DNA from: Proteles cristata cristata
Lineage: Eukaryota; Chordata; Mammalia; Carnivora; Hyaenidae
Direction: 5' to 3'
Assembly (NCBI GenBank): GCA_017311185.1
Contig: JAESUZ010002605.1
Coordinates: 729,646 to 793,645 of the forward strand
DNA: 64,000 bases
Positions 11,068-22,074 of the stretch are shown one piece after another; position 1 is the first letter of the stretch; each line of letters begins with the position of its first letter. The notes under the pieces are model-generated. The model ran no database searches, was not told the origin of the DNA, and saw only the letters and a list, made by a program, of their open reading frames with translations. The position numbers and the translations under genes were made by a program.

Positions 11068-11475
11068 CAGTTTATTAGTTTGGAAGGGCTACCATCACTG
11101 AGCACCAAGCCCAAAATATTTGCAGGCTGATTCCTCCTGAGGGCTGAGGAGAAGAATCTGCCGCACATCTCTCTCCACCTTTCTGCTGGCTCTCTGGCAA
11201 TCTTGGCATTCTCTGGCTCATAAAGTTATCTCCCCAATCTCAGCCTTCATCTTCACACAGCATTCTGTGTATACCTGCGTCCATATTATCCATTTTTATA
11301 AGGATAAAAGTCAGACTGGATTGGAAGCCCTCCCTACTTCCGTATGACCGCATCTTAACTAACGACATCTGCAATGACCTTATTTCCAAATGAGGCCACA
11401 TTCCAAGGCCCTGTGGGTTAGGGCTACACCACATGCATATTGGGGAACACAATGAAATCCACGTCACAGCCATTC
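11068..11475 (-). mobile_element. MaLR solo LTR, MLT1-type, antisense
   Basis: The phrases AGTTTATTAGTTTGGAAGGGCTACC, GCATCTTAACTAACGACATC, GCAATGACCTTATTTCCAAATGAGGCCACATT and GGGGAACACAATGAAATCC are the reverse-strand hallmarks of MLT1 LTRs. About 400 bp is a normal MLT1 length. No internal viral sequence is attached, so it reads as a solo LTR. The subfamily cannot be fixed by eye. Confidence 0.8.
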
Positions 11476-12544
11476 TGCATGCTTTTCATGTCCAGGACCT
11501 TGGCTTTCTCTTGCTTTCCTCCTCTTCTATGTACAGCTCAGTTTTCTAACTACGACTTAAGCCAACACTGGTGAGTCACCTTCGGCAGCACTCTGTGTTC
11601 TTCTCGCTGCTGACTTGACACCTTGCAACTCAGGTCTTGTGCTCTGGAAGGAAGGAAGTTTTCTGTGTTGGTAACATTCCAGATTATACAAAATAAACAG
11701 GACAACTCGTTGGAAAGACCGTTTGTGACCCACTCATCATCCCTACACTCATGTCTTGGCTTGTGTCTCCTTACTCAGCACTGACCTCTCCTCTCAGCAA
11801 ACGGCATCAGACAGAGTCCCTATTTCTCTAGTGCAGCTGCCCCCACGGAGGCCCACACACGGGCCCTGCATAGAGATGATGGGCACAGGCACCCGGAGCA
11901 AGGTTAATGAAGAGCAGTTTTAATTCCATGGCTATCTCCACTCCTCTCCTCTCCATTTATATTTTCAACATATGGTTGGCTTTTTAATGTCGCTTTAATG
12001 TTTTCTCTTGTATTTAATTATTTAAAGATTTAATAACAAACTGCTGAGAATCAATCGCACCCAAGGGACACATTTCTTTGAATTCTTGCTCTTTTTTTTC
12101 CCCCCTGGCTTTGCATAAGAGTTAATTTAAGTCGCTGGAAGCTAAAAGCACTGAGCTAAAAGGAGAAAAGAAGAGAACAACCTAAATGCATTCAGAAAAG
12201 GATATCTGTAGGTGAAATCAAACTCTCAACAACGTCTGATATGTATCTCTTATCAGCATTGGGCAGTGGTGATAACCAAGAAGCTCCAAAACAAATCACT
12301 TTAATTCCATTTTCTATCTAATAATATAAAGCCAAGGATTTTCTTTTTAAAATAAATTCCTTTTGGGATTGGTTCCAAGTGTTAAGGATGAGGGCTCTAG
12401 TCCTGGTATTGATGGAGAAAAATGAAATTTTAAAATATCATTTCTAGAATTATAAATGGTTTGTGGCCTAATACTTTAGGAGCTCCTTTCCTCATTTTGA
12501 ACTATTATCTGGATGAGCTAATCCATTTAGGAAGATATTCAATT
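11476..12544. other. Unassigned sequence with an AT-rich, possibly conserved core
   Basis: No repeat or gene is recognised. The AT-rich stretch 11940-12180 contains several TTTAAT/TTAATT motifs, such as near 12015-12045, and lies in a repeat-free block. That is compatible with a conserved non-coding element, but composition is the only evidence. Confidence 0.35.
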
Positions 12545-12720
12545 ATTAGTATATTCTACCTACGTGTTTTGAATGACTAACCCTGCTAGACAGCGTGCCA
12601 GGTACTACGGATCCAACCGGAAACAGCGCCAAGTCCCTGCCTGCCTTCACAGCCACTCCCAGCCATCCTTGGGGAACAGAGGTAACAAAAGGCCAGTTAC
12701 AATGCAGGTGCACTGACGTG
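12545..12720 (-). repeat. L2 LINE 3' fragment, antisense
   Basis: CAGCGTGCCAGGTACTACGGATCCAACCGG followed by AAGTCCCTGCCTGCCTTCAC matches the reverse complement of the L2 3' end. Open frames on both strands here are chance in diverged, GC-richer repeat sequence. Confidence 0.6.
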
Positions 12721-13334
12721 GGAAGTAGGGTGCTGTGGGGGCCCAGACTGCATCTGCTAACCATGGGGTTCCCTGGACAAGGAACTCTGAAATTCTTGGG
12801 ATCCCAACTTTTCAACGGGCCAAAAAGCAGTCCAGGAAAAGAGTAGAATCTTCTGATTTTGAACTGAGGGTTCACATTCCTTGAAATTCATTTTGTGCCA
12901 GATTCCTTAGGCTCTCAGATTCCATTTTTACTTCTATTTAAAATTGATACTTATTTGAAAATCAAGATGCAATTAGAAGTGTATACCAAAGAATATTACA
13001 TGCCATTATGGGTTTTTTCCCAGGCTATATAAAATATATAAAGTTCATTTCAGTTAACTTCCTTGTTTCAGGGGGCATCACTTATGAAATGTAAAGTTTT
13101 TTAAAAAGACAGTGAGGAAATGAAACTTTATTTTTTAATATTCAATGGCGTTCCTTCAGAATCTAATTATTGAAAAAATTAGTCATTGCTTATCATCCTG
13201 AGCACTGTGACAAATCTTACCATCCTATCTTACAATGCACCCACTTTTTTTTTTTGCCAAATGAGACCAAAGAAACAATGCTGTTGGCTTTGCAAAATGT
13301 GTCTTTCATAAACATGTGTTATTTAAAAATAACA
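12721..13334. other. Unassigned non-coding sequence
   Basis: AT-rich sequence with short T and A runs. No gene or clear repeat. Confidence 0.5.
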
Positions 13335-14300
13335 TTTATCCCCAAAGGATTTTTTTGAACACCTATATTGTGCCATGAGCTGTTCTAGAGGTAGAGAGAC
13401 ATAAGACAGATCAAAACCACCCAAACAAAAAGTTTATATTTTGCTTGGGGAGATAAAATAAGTAAATAAGACAAGTTATACAGTATATTAAAAACTGATA
13501 AGAATTGTCTAGAATAATACAGCTGGTAAATGAACAGAGGAGGCTGGGGTGGGGTTCCTATTTTAAACAAGATGGTCGGGGTGCACCTGGGTGGCTCAAT
13601 CAGTTAAGTGTCCAACTTCGGCTCAGGTCATGATCTCCCAGTCCATGAGTTCAAGCCCCACCTTGGGCTCTGTGCTGACAGTTCAGAGCCCGGAGGCTGC
13701 CTCAGATTCTGTGTCTCCCTCTCTCTCTCTCTGTCCCTCCCGCACTCCTATCTCTGTCTCTCTCTGTCTCTATCTCTCTCTCTCTCTCAAAAATAAACAA
13801 ACATTAAAATAAATAAATAAGCAAATAAACAGGATGGTTGGAAGGTAATGCTTAAGCAATCCCTGGAAGGAAGAGGGAGAACAAGCCATGTGGTTATCTG
13901 CAGGTGGAGTGTTCCAGGCAAAGGAAATACTTACTAGAGAGGCCCTGGGCTGGCCTGGCATAAACCAGGAGCCTCAAGGAGGTCCATGGCTGGAGTAGAG
14001 TGAACAAGAGTAAACAAGGGTCAGATTATGAGGTGTTGGAAGGACATTCTGGCTTCTACACTGGGTAGGAGAGGAAGCCCTTGCAGGTTTTGAGTAGAGG
14101 CTTGACAGGCTTGGATATCACTCTGGCAGCTGTGTTGCGGATTCAGCCCAGGGTGACGAGAGTGGGCACAGACCAGTTAAGAGGCTACTGCAATAGATCA
14201 GGCAAGAGATGATGGTGGCCTGCACCAGAGTGGTGGTGAAGTCATGACCAGGGGCCAGATTTGGGATTAACTTTAAAGGCAGCTCCAGTAACACTTCACC
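13335..14300 (-). repeat. L2 LINE, antisense, split by a SINE
   Basis: The left part (13335-13564) shows ATTGTGCCATGAGCTGTTCTAG and AAGTAAATAAGACAAG. The right part resumes in register after the SINE: GGAGTGTTCCAGGCAAAGG, GAGGCCCTGGGCTGG, GATATCACTCTGGCAGCTGTGTTG, CTACTGCAATAGATCAGGCAAGAGATGATGGTGG. The collinearity supports one old L2 copy of about 0.7 kb. Confidence 0.75.
13565..13841 (+). mobile_element. Felid CAN-SINE with imperfect TSDs
   Basis: The body is about 13580-13826: head GTGCACCTGGGTGGCTCAAT, B-box region GAGTTCAAGCCCC, a long CT microsatellite at 13716-13790 and an A-rich tail with AATAAA repeats. The 15-bp TSD pair at 13565-13579 and 13827-13841 differs at two positions. It sits inside an antisense L2. 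Confidence 0.9.
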
Positions 14301-15368
14301 CATTTGTTGAAGATTGCATATAAAAGGAAAAGAGAAGTCACAGTGACTCTTAAATTTTGGCCTAAGCGTCTGGAAGGATTGAGCTGGATAGAATCCACAC
14401 AGGATAGGTTTGGGCCAATTTTTCTTAGAAGAACACAAAAAATAATGCCAGTATGCTTTCTCGTGTATCTCCTTAAAACTACGGTATGCATTTTCAAATT
14501 TTAAAAAATGAATTTTCCCTAGTACACATTGTTGTAGATTAACAGCATACTTTATCTAGAAACAACTTACTGACAAACTTACCTGAGTGGAAAAATACAA
14601 CCAAAACCAAAATATCTCCTTTAACAACAAAGATGATTTATTCCCTCTTTATTTGTAGCTTCTGCCCTTTTGCCATTTGCCATTGACATTTCCGGCTGGA
14701 GCTGAAAAAAATTGCAGACATTTTCCTAACCCTGGAAATTTCTCTCATCACTTCCTTGGACATGGGTATTTTCAAAGCTTGCTGAGGAGCTCAGTCTGGC
14801 CTAGGCTTGACTGGGACATGAAATAGAAAGCAAAGGTTTCATACTGCTGGCCCCGTCTTACCAACTGACCTCAATTTTACTGTTCTCTGTTCCCACTAAT
14901 CCTATAGCTTCCTTGAAAGATAAATCTAAGCGACTCAAACCCATTTACAATCCTTTACTCCAAACCCTTTCCCTGATAACTCATTTCATGTTTATTCCTC
15001 TCTTTGTATGAAATAGTTCTACCTGAACTATTTATCTACTTTCATTTTCTGAAATGTGATAACACTCTCTTATTCCTTCTTTCTAGATCTTTGTTTTGTT
15101 CATCAAGCTCTCTCATAAACCTGAAAATCAATGTCAACACGATCTTCATCATCTTCCAATAACATGTGTTAACAAGAACCCAGAACACATGACAAACTAT
15201 GGCACAGGACAGAAGGAAGGAAGGAAACACATGAGTGATAAACTGAAGGCTTACTGTTTGCCTTAATACTTCAATGATAAGTCAGTGGATATAGGATCCT
15301 TAGTTCCAAATACTTTACTTCAAAACTTTGCAGACATTGTCTTCTTGCTACTATTATTATTACTGTTA
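14301..15368. other. Unassigned non-coding sequence
   Basis: Overlapping short frames on both strands at 14273-14504 are not supported by any family signature. No repeat is recognised. Confidence 0.5.
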
Positions 15369-15369
15369 T

Positions 15370-15563
15370 TATCATGTTTGTTTATTTTTGAGAGAAAAAA
15401 AGTTCAGGTAGGGGAAGGGCAAAGTGAGAGGGAGAGAGAGGGAATTTCCAATTCCACACTGACAACAGAGAGCCTGATGTGGGGCTGGAATGCATGAACT
15501 ATAATATCATGACCTGCACTGAAGTCGGACACTTAACCTACTGAGCCACCCAGGGCCCCCCCC
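15370..15563 (-). mobile_element. Felid CAN-SINE, antisense
   Basis: The reversed tail TTTGTTTATTTTTGAGAGA (from about 15377) is followed by purine-rich sequence and the reversed B-box region GGGGCTGGAATGCATGAACT. The reversed head TGAGCCACCCAGGGCCCC ends near 15560. A C10 run at 15556-15565 marks the 5' junction. No clean TSD is seen. Confidence 0.85.
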
Positions 15564-15574
15564 CACCATTATTT

Positions 15575-16568
15575 TCTAACATCCTGTGTGACAACTGAGC
15601 ATTCTATTAGTCTGATGTCTGTTTTTGTAAACAAGTTTTTCTTTCCCTTTACTTATAAGATTTCTCTACTTTTGTTCAGATGTTTCATAATTAGGTTCCT
15701 AGGTGTGTCTCTTACCCTGTTTGTTTTAATTTTCCTCCTTCTCTGTCAAGTTTTTGATCCTATCAGGAAATTTGACTTCTATTTAGTTTCCTTGCTCATT
15801 TCTCTGTTTTCTTTATTCCTTTTAGTACTATTAGATGGATATGGGCTCTCTGAGACATATCTTCCATATCTCAGTAAAGGGGGCAACCATTTTCTCCCTG
15901 GGCAGTCCCAAAGTTTCTGATCACAGAGACTTTGACTGCAGTAGACAGGGGAATGTGAGCAAAGACAGAGCTTGCCTCTGATCCTAGGAGCTTCTCATCC
16001 ACTGCTCTGTTCCACTTCTTTCCCCAGAATCAATACCCATGTTGGGTTCACTCATTAATCAATTGCCCCCTTTGTTTAAAGAACTATTCCTATGTTGCCA
16101 AAAGGCAGTAAATGCTGATTCAGCTACTTAATAGTGGAGACAGGAGCCATCAGGCCCATTGGCCTTTTAAAAAGCACCAACCTAACCATCCTTTGGCCTC
16201 TTTCTGCTTGCAAGTTTGGATCTCTGATCTAGGAATTTTTCCTGAATTCAGCTGGGAAAATTCACCCTTGAATGGTATCCAATTTCATTTTTATGGGCCA
16301 CAGGCCCTCTATCAATTCAAGTCCATCTGCTCTGTGTCTTCTAGAAATTCTTTAGCATTCCAGTCCTGCTGATGGTTCCCTTTCCAAGGACTGCCAAAAA
16401 CAAGTTTGTTAGGTTTTTTACTGCCCAGTGGTATACAGTGGCTCTGCCTTTTTCGAGTTTCTAGTTTCACTACGGGTTTATCTCTATTTTTATTTATTTT
16501 TTCCATCATTTCAGTAGGATCATGGAAAGAGAAAAGGCAAATGGATTTTCTTAGGCAGACATCTTGAA
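15575..16568 (-). mobile_element. Probable ancient L1 5' region, antisense
   Basis: Read on the minus strand from about 16568, the sequence starts near a TTCAAGATGTCTGCC motif, which resembles the YY1-type start of L1 elements. It then runs through an AAACTAGAAACTCGAAAAAG segment and the purine-rich text of an L1 5' end. The 110-residue hydrophobic frame at 15588-15920 on the + strand is then an antisense shadow. The assignment is by pattern only. Confidence 0.4.
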
Positions 16569-16716
16569 CTGGAGATGTTGAATTATGTTTTAATTGTTTA
16601 TTTACATTTACATGCTTGTCTATCTGCAGTATAATATAACTCCCTTGTTGCTATATTACTTCATTTTTCTATGCCTGCCCCTGACACACAGAAGATACAA
16701 AATGGAGGTTACATAA

Positions 16717-16944
16717 AGAATAACTGGGGGCACCTAGGTGGCTCCGTCCACTAAGCATCGGACTTTGGCTCAAGTCATGATCTTATGGTTAGTGAGTTAG
16801 AGCTCCACATTGGGCTTGTTGCTCTTAGTGCATAGCCCGCTTCGGATCCTCGGTCTCCCCTCTCTCTGTCCCTCCCCCACCTTGTGCTCTCTCAAAAATA
16901 AATAAAATAAAACATTAAAAAAAAAAAAAAAAGGATAACTGAAT
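16717..16944 (+). mobile_element. Felid CAN-SINE, outer member of a nested pair
   Basis: The body is 16727-16931: GGGGGCACCTAGGTGGCTCC head, degraded B box (GAGTTAGAGCTCC), CT-rich segment and long A-rich tail. Its 5' target copy is 16717-16726 (AGAATAACTG) and the next copy is 16932-16944 (AGGATAACTGAAT). A second SINE follows at once and shares this target. Confidence 0.9.
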
Positions 16945-17140
16945 AGGCCCCCCTCCCTCGGTGGCTCAGTCAGTTAAGTGTCTGACTTCAGCTCAGGTCA
17001 TGATCTCATAGGTTCGTGAGCTTGAGCCCCACTTCCCTATCTCTCCCCCATCTCTCTCTCTCTCTCTCTCTGCCCCTCCCTCATTTGCACCCTCTCTCTC
17101 TCTTTCTCTCTCTCTCAAAAAAAAAAAAGAATAACTGAAT
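16932..17140 (+). mobile_element. Felid CAN-SINE, inner member of a nested pair
   Basis: The body is about 16945-17127. Its head is altered (AGGCCCCCCTCCCTCGGTGGCTCAGT) and the middle lacks the usual GGGCTCTGTGCTG segment. It is bounded by AGGATAACTGAAT (16932-16944) and AGAATAACTGAAT (17128-17140). It most likely inserted into the 3' TSD of the previous SINE, giving three target copies. Confidence 0.88.
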
Positions 17141-18500
17141 GAAATATGTCGAATGACTATAAATGAATATTTTATTACATTATGCATACGTAAATAGGTA
17201 TTGGAAGAGTTATCTCTTCAACTTGCTGCAAAGTGACAGGAGAGGAAATTTTTGCCATGTCCACTGTACTTCTATTGTGCTAGGCAGATAGGAAAGCTTT
17301 ATAAAGAACTCAGCATTTTATGGAGCTCAAACATGGTTGCCTAGAGTGGTTGGGGAGGAGAGAAGATGAGAAGAAAATTGAGAATTAATTCTCAATTGAT
17401 TTCTTCAACCCATCTTTGTAAGAAATTCCATTCCTGTCTCATGCCTCTTACACAGCGGACCACCGCTCCTTCTCTCTGAGTTTATACTTAGCTGTGTTTA
17501 TCTGGCTACAGTTTTCCTACCCAACTTCCTTGATGTAAGTTATTTCCTTAGACTCCACCTCTGGCTAAGCTCAGTCCTCAAAGGCCATTCCTTTCACTGC
17601 CCTTCCAGACTATGTCACAACCACACCCAGCCCAGCCCCATCATTAAGAAAGGACATGCTTGTACATATTCTTGCCTAACTTTTCTCCCTTTCATATTTA
17701 ATCTTAATAAAATTTGTAAAATAGTTCCCTCTCTCCCTCAGTCCAAGGATAATGGTAAATGCTCCATCATTTATTTGCAGAGGCTCCAAGCAGTACAAAT
17801 GGCGAGTAAGGCGCAAAAGCCGTGGTGACTCTGAACAAAAGAGATAAAGAAAAAGTCCAAGAATTGAGGCTTCCAAGCTACTAGCCGCTTGCCACTCCAC
17901 CCCAAATCAAAAGAAATGATGAATAAAGAAGTCCAGTCAAAATAATGAAACCTGATTTTTCAAAGTCCATGTAACAAGTAAAGGGAGCAACCAAGATTGT
18001 TGTAGCACCATATAGCACAGAGCTTATCACTGAATAAATTCGCACATTTTATTGTTAGTCATTCTACCGGCTAGTATAGCCAAACATTTCCTTCTCTGAA
18101 GAAGAGGGGCTGCTTCAGGTCATTTTGAGGAACTGAGTTTAATGAGCTGGAAAGTATATGCCACGAATCTCTACTCTGGGGAGAAGTTTTGCATTGAAGT
18201 ATTACATTTGTAATTCAGGATTGAATCTTGATTTATGGTTTAGATTCATGAAATCGGGCCAGTGTGTGGGGATAAGTGCATTACATGATATTAACAGTAG
18301 CAAGTTAAAATAAGTGAGAGAAAGTAATCACTGGGGATAAAATCATTGAAGATAAAGCCAAAGGTTTGTTTTATCATATGCACTTTTTCTGGCTTTATGG
18401 TGGTCAATAAATTTGGATCCTTTTTCAGGCCTTAGTAAAAGGAGCCCTGGGGAAGGAGACTGGGGCAGAAACTGACCAGCTTTCCACAAAACCCATTTTC
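17141..18500. other. Unassigned non-coding sequence
   Basis: About 1.36 kb without recognised repeats. The short frames, such as minus-strand 17676-17900, carry no recognisable domain. Confidence 0.5.
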
Positions 18501-18502
18501 TT

Positions 18503-18724
18503 GGGGCACTAGGGTGGCTTAGTAGGTTGAGTTTCCAACTCTTGGTTTCAGCTCAGGTCATGATCTCATGGGTTCATGAATTCAAGTCCACATCCCTCTC
18601 TGCACTGACAATGTGGAGTCTGCTTGGGATTCTCTCTCTCTCTCTCTCTCTCTCTGCCCTTCTCCTGCTCACTCTCTCTGTCTCTTTTGAAGTAAATAAA
18701 TAAATAACTCAAAAAAATTTTTAA
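18503..18724 (+). mobile_element. Felid CAN-SINE (first of an adjacent pair)
   Basis: Head GGGGCACTAGGGTGGCTTAG, GAATTCAAGTCCACATC in place of the B box, a (TC)n block at 18631-18655 and a tail of AAATAAATAAATAAC. A second SINE in the same orientation starts directly after the tail. Confidence 0.9.
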
Positions 18725-18725
18725 A

Positions 18726-18950
18726 GGGGTACCTGGGTGGCTGAGTCCATTAAGCATCCAATTCAGGGCCAGGTCATGATCTTACAATTTGTGGGTTTGA
18801 GTCCCGCGTTGGGCTCTGTGCTGACAGCTCAGAGCCTGGAGCCTGCTTCAGATTCTGTGTCTCCCTCTCTCTGCTCCTCTCTTGCTCACACTCTGTCTCT
18901 CTCTTTGAAAAATAAATAAACATTAAAAACATTTTTTAAAAAATTAAAAA
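18726..18950 (+). mobile_element. Felid CAN-SINE (second of an adjacent pair)
   Basis: Head GGGGTACCTGGGTGGCTGAG, B-box region GGGTTTGAGTCCCGCG, then CTGACAGCTCAGAGCCTGGAG and a CT-rich block. The tail is AATAAATAAACATTAAAAAC. The abrupt junction suggests insertion into the A-rich tail of the first copy. Confidence 0.9.
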
Positions 18951-18954
18951 AGAA

Positions 18955-19285
18955 AATATTTTCTCTTCTTCCAGGACTACACTGAGGTGGCATACCTTTA
19001 CTTTAAGACATAGCCTCCTTCTAGAATGTGACATCACCACTTTCACTGCAGAATCCCAAATCCTTCTGTGTGTGATTCTTCCCTTTCTTTCCCCATCCTC
19101 TGGTTGAATGTAGAGAACTCTGAGGTCCAAGAGGATGGAGCCAGAATATGGAAGGAGGCTGTATGGCAAAAGGTCACAGGCTAACAAGGAACTGCTACAT
19201 AAATAAGAAATAAGACCCTATCATGTTTAGCCAGTGAGACTTTGGGATTTGGTTGTTACAGCAGCAGTGTTAGGCTTACCGATTT
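18955..19285 (+). repeat. Possible LTR-like ancient repeat (unnamed)
   Basis: The end TTTAGCCAGTGAGACTTTGGGATTTGGTTGTTACAGCAGCAGTGTTAGGCTTACC resembles the common mammalian LTR-type ending (AAGCCACTGAGATTTTGGGG...TTGTTACNGCAGCATA). I cannot name the family. The copy at 48560-49010 shows a similar end. Confidence 0.45.
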
Positions 19286-19569
19286 ATTGTACTTATAAGT
19301 TATTGGTTAGTCTTTCAAAATTAGAATTGGTCACTATGGTAAAAGAATTTCAAATAGTCTTAATGACCATGGAGGTAGAAATAGAGCTAAATCAATGATG
19401 ACACGTAAACCAAATATCTGGAATGGCAAGCATCTTTTAACTCACATCAGTGAAATTTAACTCTTCTGTATCTTCCCATTATATAGGACAATGGTACCTC
19501 CTCAGAGGCCTTCATTCATCACATTAACGCCAACCAACACCCCTACTACATGGTTTGCTATGTATAAAC

Positions 19570-19816
19570 AATCACTCATCATTTAAAAAAAATTTTTTTT
19601 AATGTTTATTTGTTTCTGAGAGAGACAGACTGAGTGCGAGCAGGGCAGAAGCAGAGAGGGAAGGAGACACAGAATCCAAAGCAGGCCCCAGGCTCCGAGC
19701 TGTTAGCACAGAGCCCAATGTCAAGTTGAAACTCGTGAACTGTGGGATCATGACCTGAGCCGAAGTCAGACACCCAATCAACTGAGCCACCCAGGTGCCC
19801 CAATAACTCATCATTT
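19570..19816 (-). mobile_element. Felid CAN-SINE, antisense, with TSDs
   Basis: The body is 19585-19801 on the minus strand. The reversed tail TTTAATGTTTATTTG lies near 19599 and the reversed head TGAGCCACCCAGGTGCCCC ends at 19801. The TSD AATCACTCATCATTT (19570-19584) pairs with AATAACTCATCATTT (19802-19816), one mismatch. Confidence 0.93.
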
Positions 19817-19819
19817 TAA

Positions 19820-20010
19820 AGGATCTTGGACAACTATTTATTTATTTACTTACTTACTTACTTACTTACTTTCTGTCAGCCTCCCTCTTGAATGCCAGCT
19901 CTATGACAGAAGAGAACTTGCTGGTCCTGTCTGTCACTTCTCAACACCCAGCAATGTGAACACTTGATCTTTAATTATATACTCAGTGGTAATTTCTATT
20001 GAATTAATGA
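19820..20010 (+). repeat. L2 LINE 3' end with an internal tetranucleotide expansion
   Basis: ACTATTTATTTATTTACTTACTT, then CCTCCCTCTTGAATGCCAGCTCTATGACAG and TGAATTAATGAATGAC, match the L2 3' UTR order. An (ACTT)n microsatellite at 19838-19872 has grown at the natural TTTATTTACTTG spot of L2. Confidence 0.55.
19838..19872. repeat. (ACTT)n microsatellite
   Basis: About seven ACTT units follow a short TTTA stretch. The array is pure enough to be length-variable between individuals. Confidence 0.9.
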
Positions 20011-20039
20011 ATGACACTTGATGTCCATGACTGAAAAAA

Positions 20040-20755
20040 ATTGTATTATTAGATTCTCCCTCCTGCCAACAAATATTAATGTAACTTAAAGCAAGACATG
20101 AGTCAGTCCCCTTAAGGAGCCTATGTCCAGGTGAAGAAAGATAGGACCTGACAGAGCAAAGCATGACAGATGGTGAATGATAGACGCTGAATTTAATTAA
20201 AGTGATAGAATTCAAGTGTTTATAGGACTTCAGAGCAAAAGAATAAGCAGTTAAGAAAAATTTCATAGGAAAAGCATTGTGAGTTACACCTTAAAGTCTC
20301 AGTAGGAATTGACAGCCTAGACCAAGTGAGATGTGCTTGCCTTAGGGAGTGGAGCGGGAGGTTCACAAAGCATCTACTAGAGTGGAGGCAGAAGTTGTTA
20401 GAACCTTCATCTTCATGCGTATTCACTTTTTATATTAAAAAATGGGCTTTGCTAATATTTACCATATGAATTAACAATATTCATGCATCCAATTTATAAA
20501 ATAAACATGCTCATATTATGGGGGCATGTTTATAATCAGAAAGTCTAAAGATTTTTAAATTAAGAGTGCATTTTACTGAGGAGGTGTGAGCCAGGCATGG
20601 GTGCAGGAATGCACAGAGGGGCAGAACTGTACCATATTTTGGACAGCACAAGGGGCATGCAGAAGTGAAGTATAAGGTCAAGTTAGAAGAGAGGGCTGTA
20701 GTCAAATTATGAGGAGCATTCATTCAGTGTCAGTAAGAACATTTATATTTTGATT
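20040..20755 (-). repeat. Probable L2 LINE, antisense, decayed
   Basis: CAGTCCCCTTAAGGAGCCTATGTC, AAATTTCATAGGAAAAGC, GGGAGGTTCACAAAGCATC and later GGGCTGTAGTCAAATTATGAGGAGC follow the antisense L2 order loosely. The boundaries are uncertain, and parts may belong to other repeats. Confidence 0.4.
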
Positions 20756-20925
20756 ACTGACTCTCCTTTAACAACATATCCCTATGTGTCCACTGCTCTC
20801 ACCTCCGTGATTGCCCACCTACAGGAAGCCCCCTTCAGTTAGTCTCTGAGTGACTGCAACACCTCCTAATCATCTCCCTGCCTCTGTGCTGGCTCTATCC
20901 ACTAATGTGTGCTCCCCACCTGGTA

Positions 20926-21165
20926 GCCATTGGGATATATTTTTTTTTAATGTTTTTTATTTATTTCTAGGAGAGAGAGACAGCGTGAGCAGGGGAGGGT
21001 CAGAGAGAGAAGGAGTCACAGACTGAAACAGGCTCCAGGCTCTGAGCTGGCAGTCAGCACAGAGCCCGACGCGGGGCTCGAACCCGCGATCCGCGAGATC
21101 ATGACCTAAGCGAAAGTTGGATGCTTAACCAACTAAGCCACCCAGGCGCCCCGCCATTGGGATAT
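20926..21165 (-). mobile_element. Felid CAN-SINE (young subfamily), antisense, with TSDs
   Basis: The body is 20939-21152 on the minus strand. The reversed B box GGGGCTCGAACCCGCGAT (about 21073-21091) is intact, and the reversed GAGCTGGCAGTCAGCACAGAG marks the young subfamily. A perfect 13-bp TSD, GCCATTGGGATAT, lies at 20926-20938 and 21153-21165. It sits in an L2. Confidence 0.95.
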
Positions 21166-21245
21166 TTTAAAAAAATGTAAATGGGATCATTCCACTCCCT
21201 TACTCAAAAGCTTCAAATGACATACCATTGCACTTAGAATAAATC

Positions 21246-22074
21246 CAAAATAATACCATTTCTTTTTTTTTTTTTTACAAATATTTTATTGTCAAATTAG
21301 TATCCACATAACACCCAGTGCTCATCCCCACAAGTGCCCTCCTCCATGCCCATCCCCACCTCCCCCCACATCCATCAGTCCTCAGTTTTTGTCAGCATTC
21401 AAGAGTCTCTCATGGTTTGCCTCTCTCCCTTTCCCCCATTTCCCTGCTTCTTCTCCCCCTTGTTCCTCCATCAAGTTCTTCCTAATCCTCCTATATGTGC
21501 AAACATATGATATTTGTCCTTCTCTGCCTGACTTATTTCGCTCAGCATAACACCCTCAAGGTCTATCCATGTTGCTACACATGGCCAGATTTCATTGTTT
21601 CTCATTGCCATGTAGTATTCCATGGTATAGATAAACCACATCTTCTTGATCCATTCATCTGTTGATGGACACTTAGGTTCTTTCCATGCTTTAGCTATTG
21701 TGGAGAGTGCTGCTATGAACATTGGGGTACATGTGCTCTTATGCCTCAGCATTTGTGTATCCCTTGGGTAAATTCCTAGCAGTGCTATTGCTGGGTCATA
21801 GGGGAGTTCTATTGTTAGTTTCCTGAGGAAGCTCCACACTGTTTTTCAGAGGGGCTGTAGCAGTTTACATTCCCACCAACAGTGTAGGAGGGTGCCCGTT
21901 TCTCCACATCCTCGCCAGCATCTTGAGTTCTCTGATCGGCTCATTTTAGCCACTCTGACTGGTGTGAGGTGGTATCTCAGTGTGGTTTTGATTTGTATTT
22001 CCCTGATGAGGAGGGATGCTGAGCATCGTTTCATGTGTCTGTTGGCCATCTGGATGCAAAATAATACCATTTCT
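21246..22074 (-). mobile_element. Felid L1, 5'-truncated, antisense, with TSDs
   Basis: The body is 21264-22056, about 0.8 kb. The poly-A tail appears as T15 at 21264-21278 on the + strand. The 3' UTR is about 21279-21470. The minus-strand frame 21471-21839 encodes the last 122 residues of ORF2p (through EISQAEKDKYHM), and upstream sequence up to 22056 encodes ...[13 protein letters not shown] and the C-terminal cysteine motif in another frame, so ORF2 is broken. The perfect 18-bp TSD CAAAATAATACCATTTCT (21246-21263 and 22057-22074) marks a recent target-primed insertion. The 3' end is nearly the same as that of the L1 ending at 64000. Confidence 0.95.

Noticed and set aside
12546..12875. 109-residue and 83-residue frames on opposite strands
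   Set aside because: Partly antisense L2, no splice sites and no protein signature.
13591..13812. Repeated predicted peptide related to MAQSVKCPTSAQVMI
   Set aside because: The same peptide appears in the SINEs at 19606, 27089, 49663 and elsewhere. It is a translation of the SINE head and not a gene family.
15588..15920. 110-residue hydrophobic frame with membrane-like segments
   Set aside because: It lies antisense in what appears to be ancient L1 sequence. AT-rich, T-rich DNA gives Phe/Leu-rich frames by chance.
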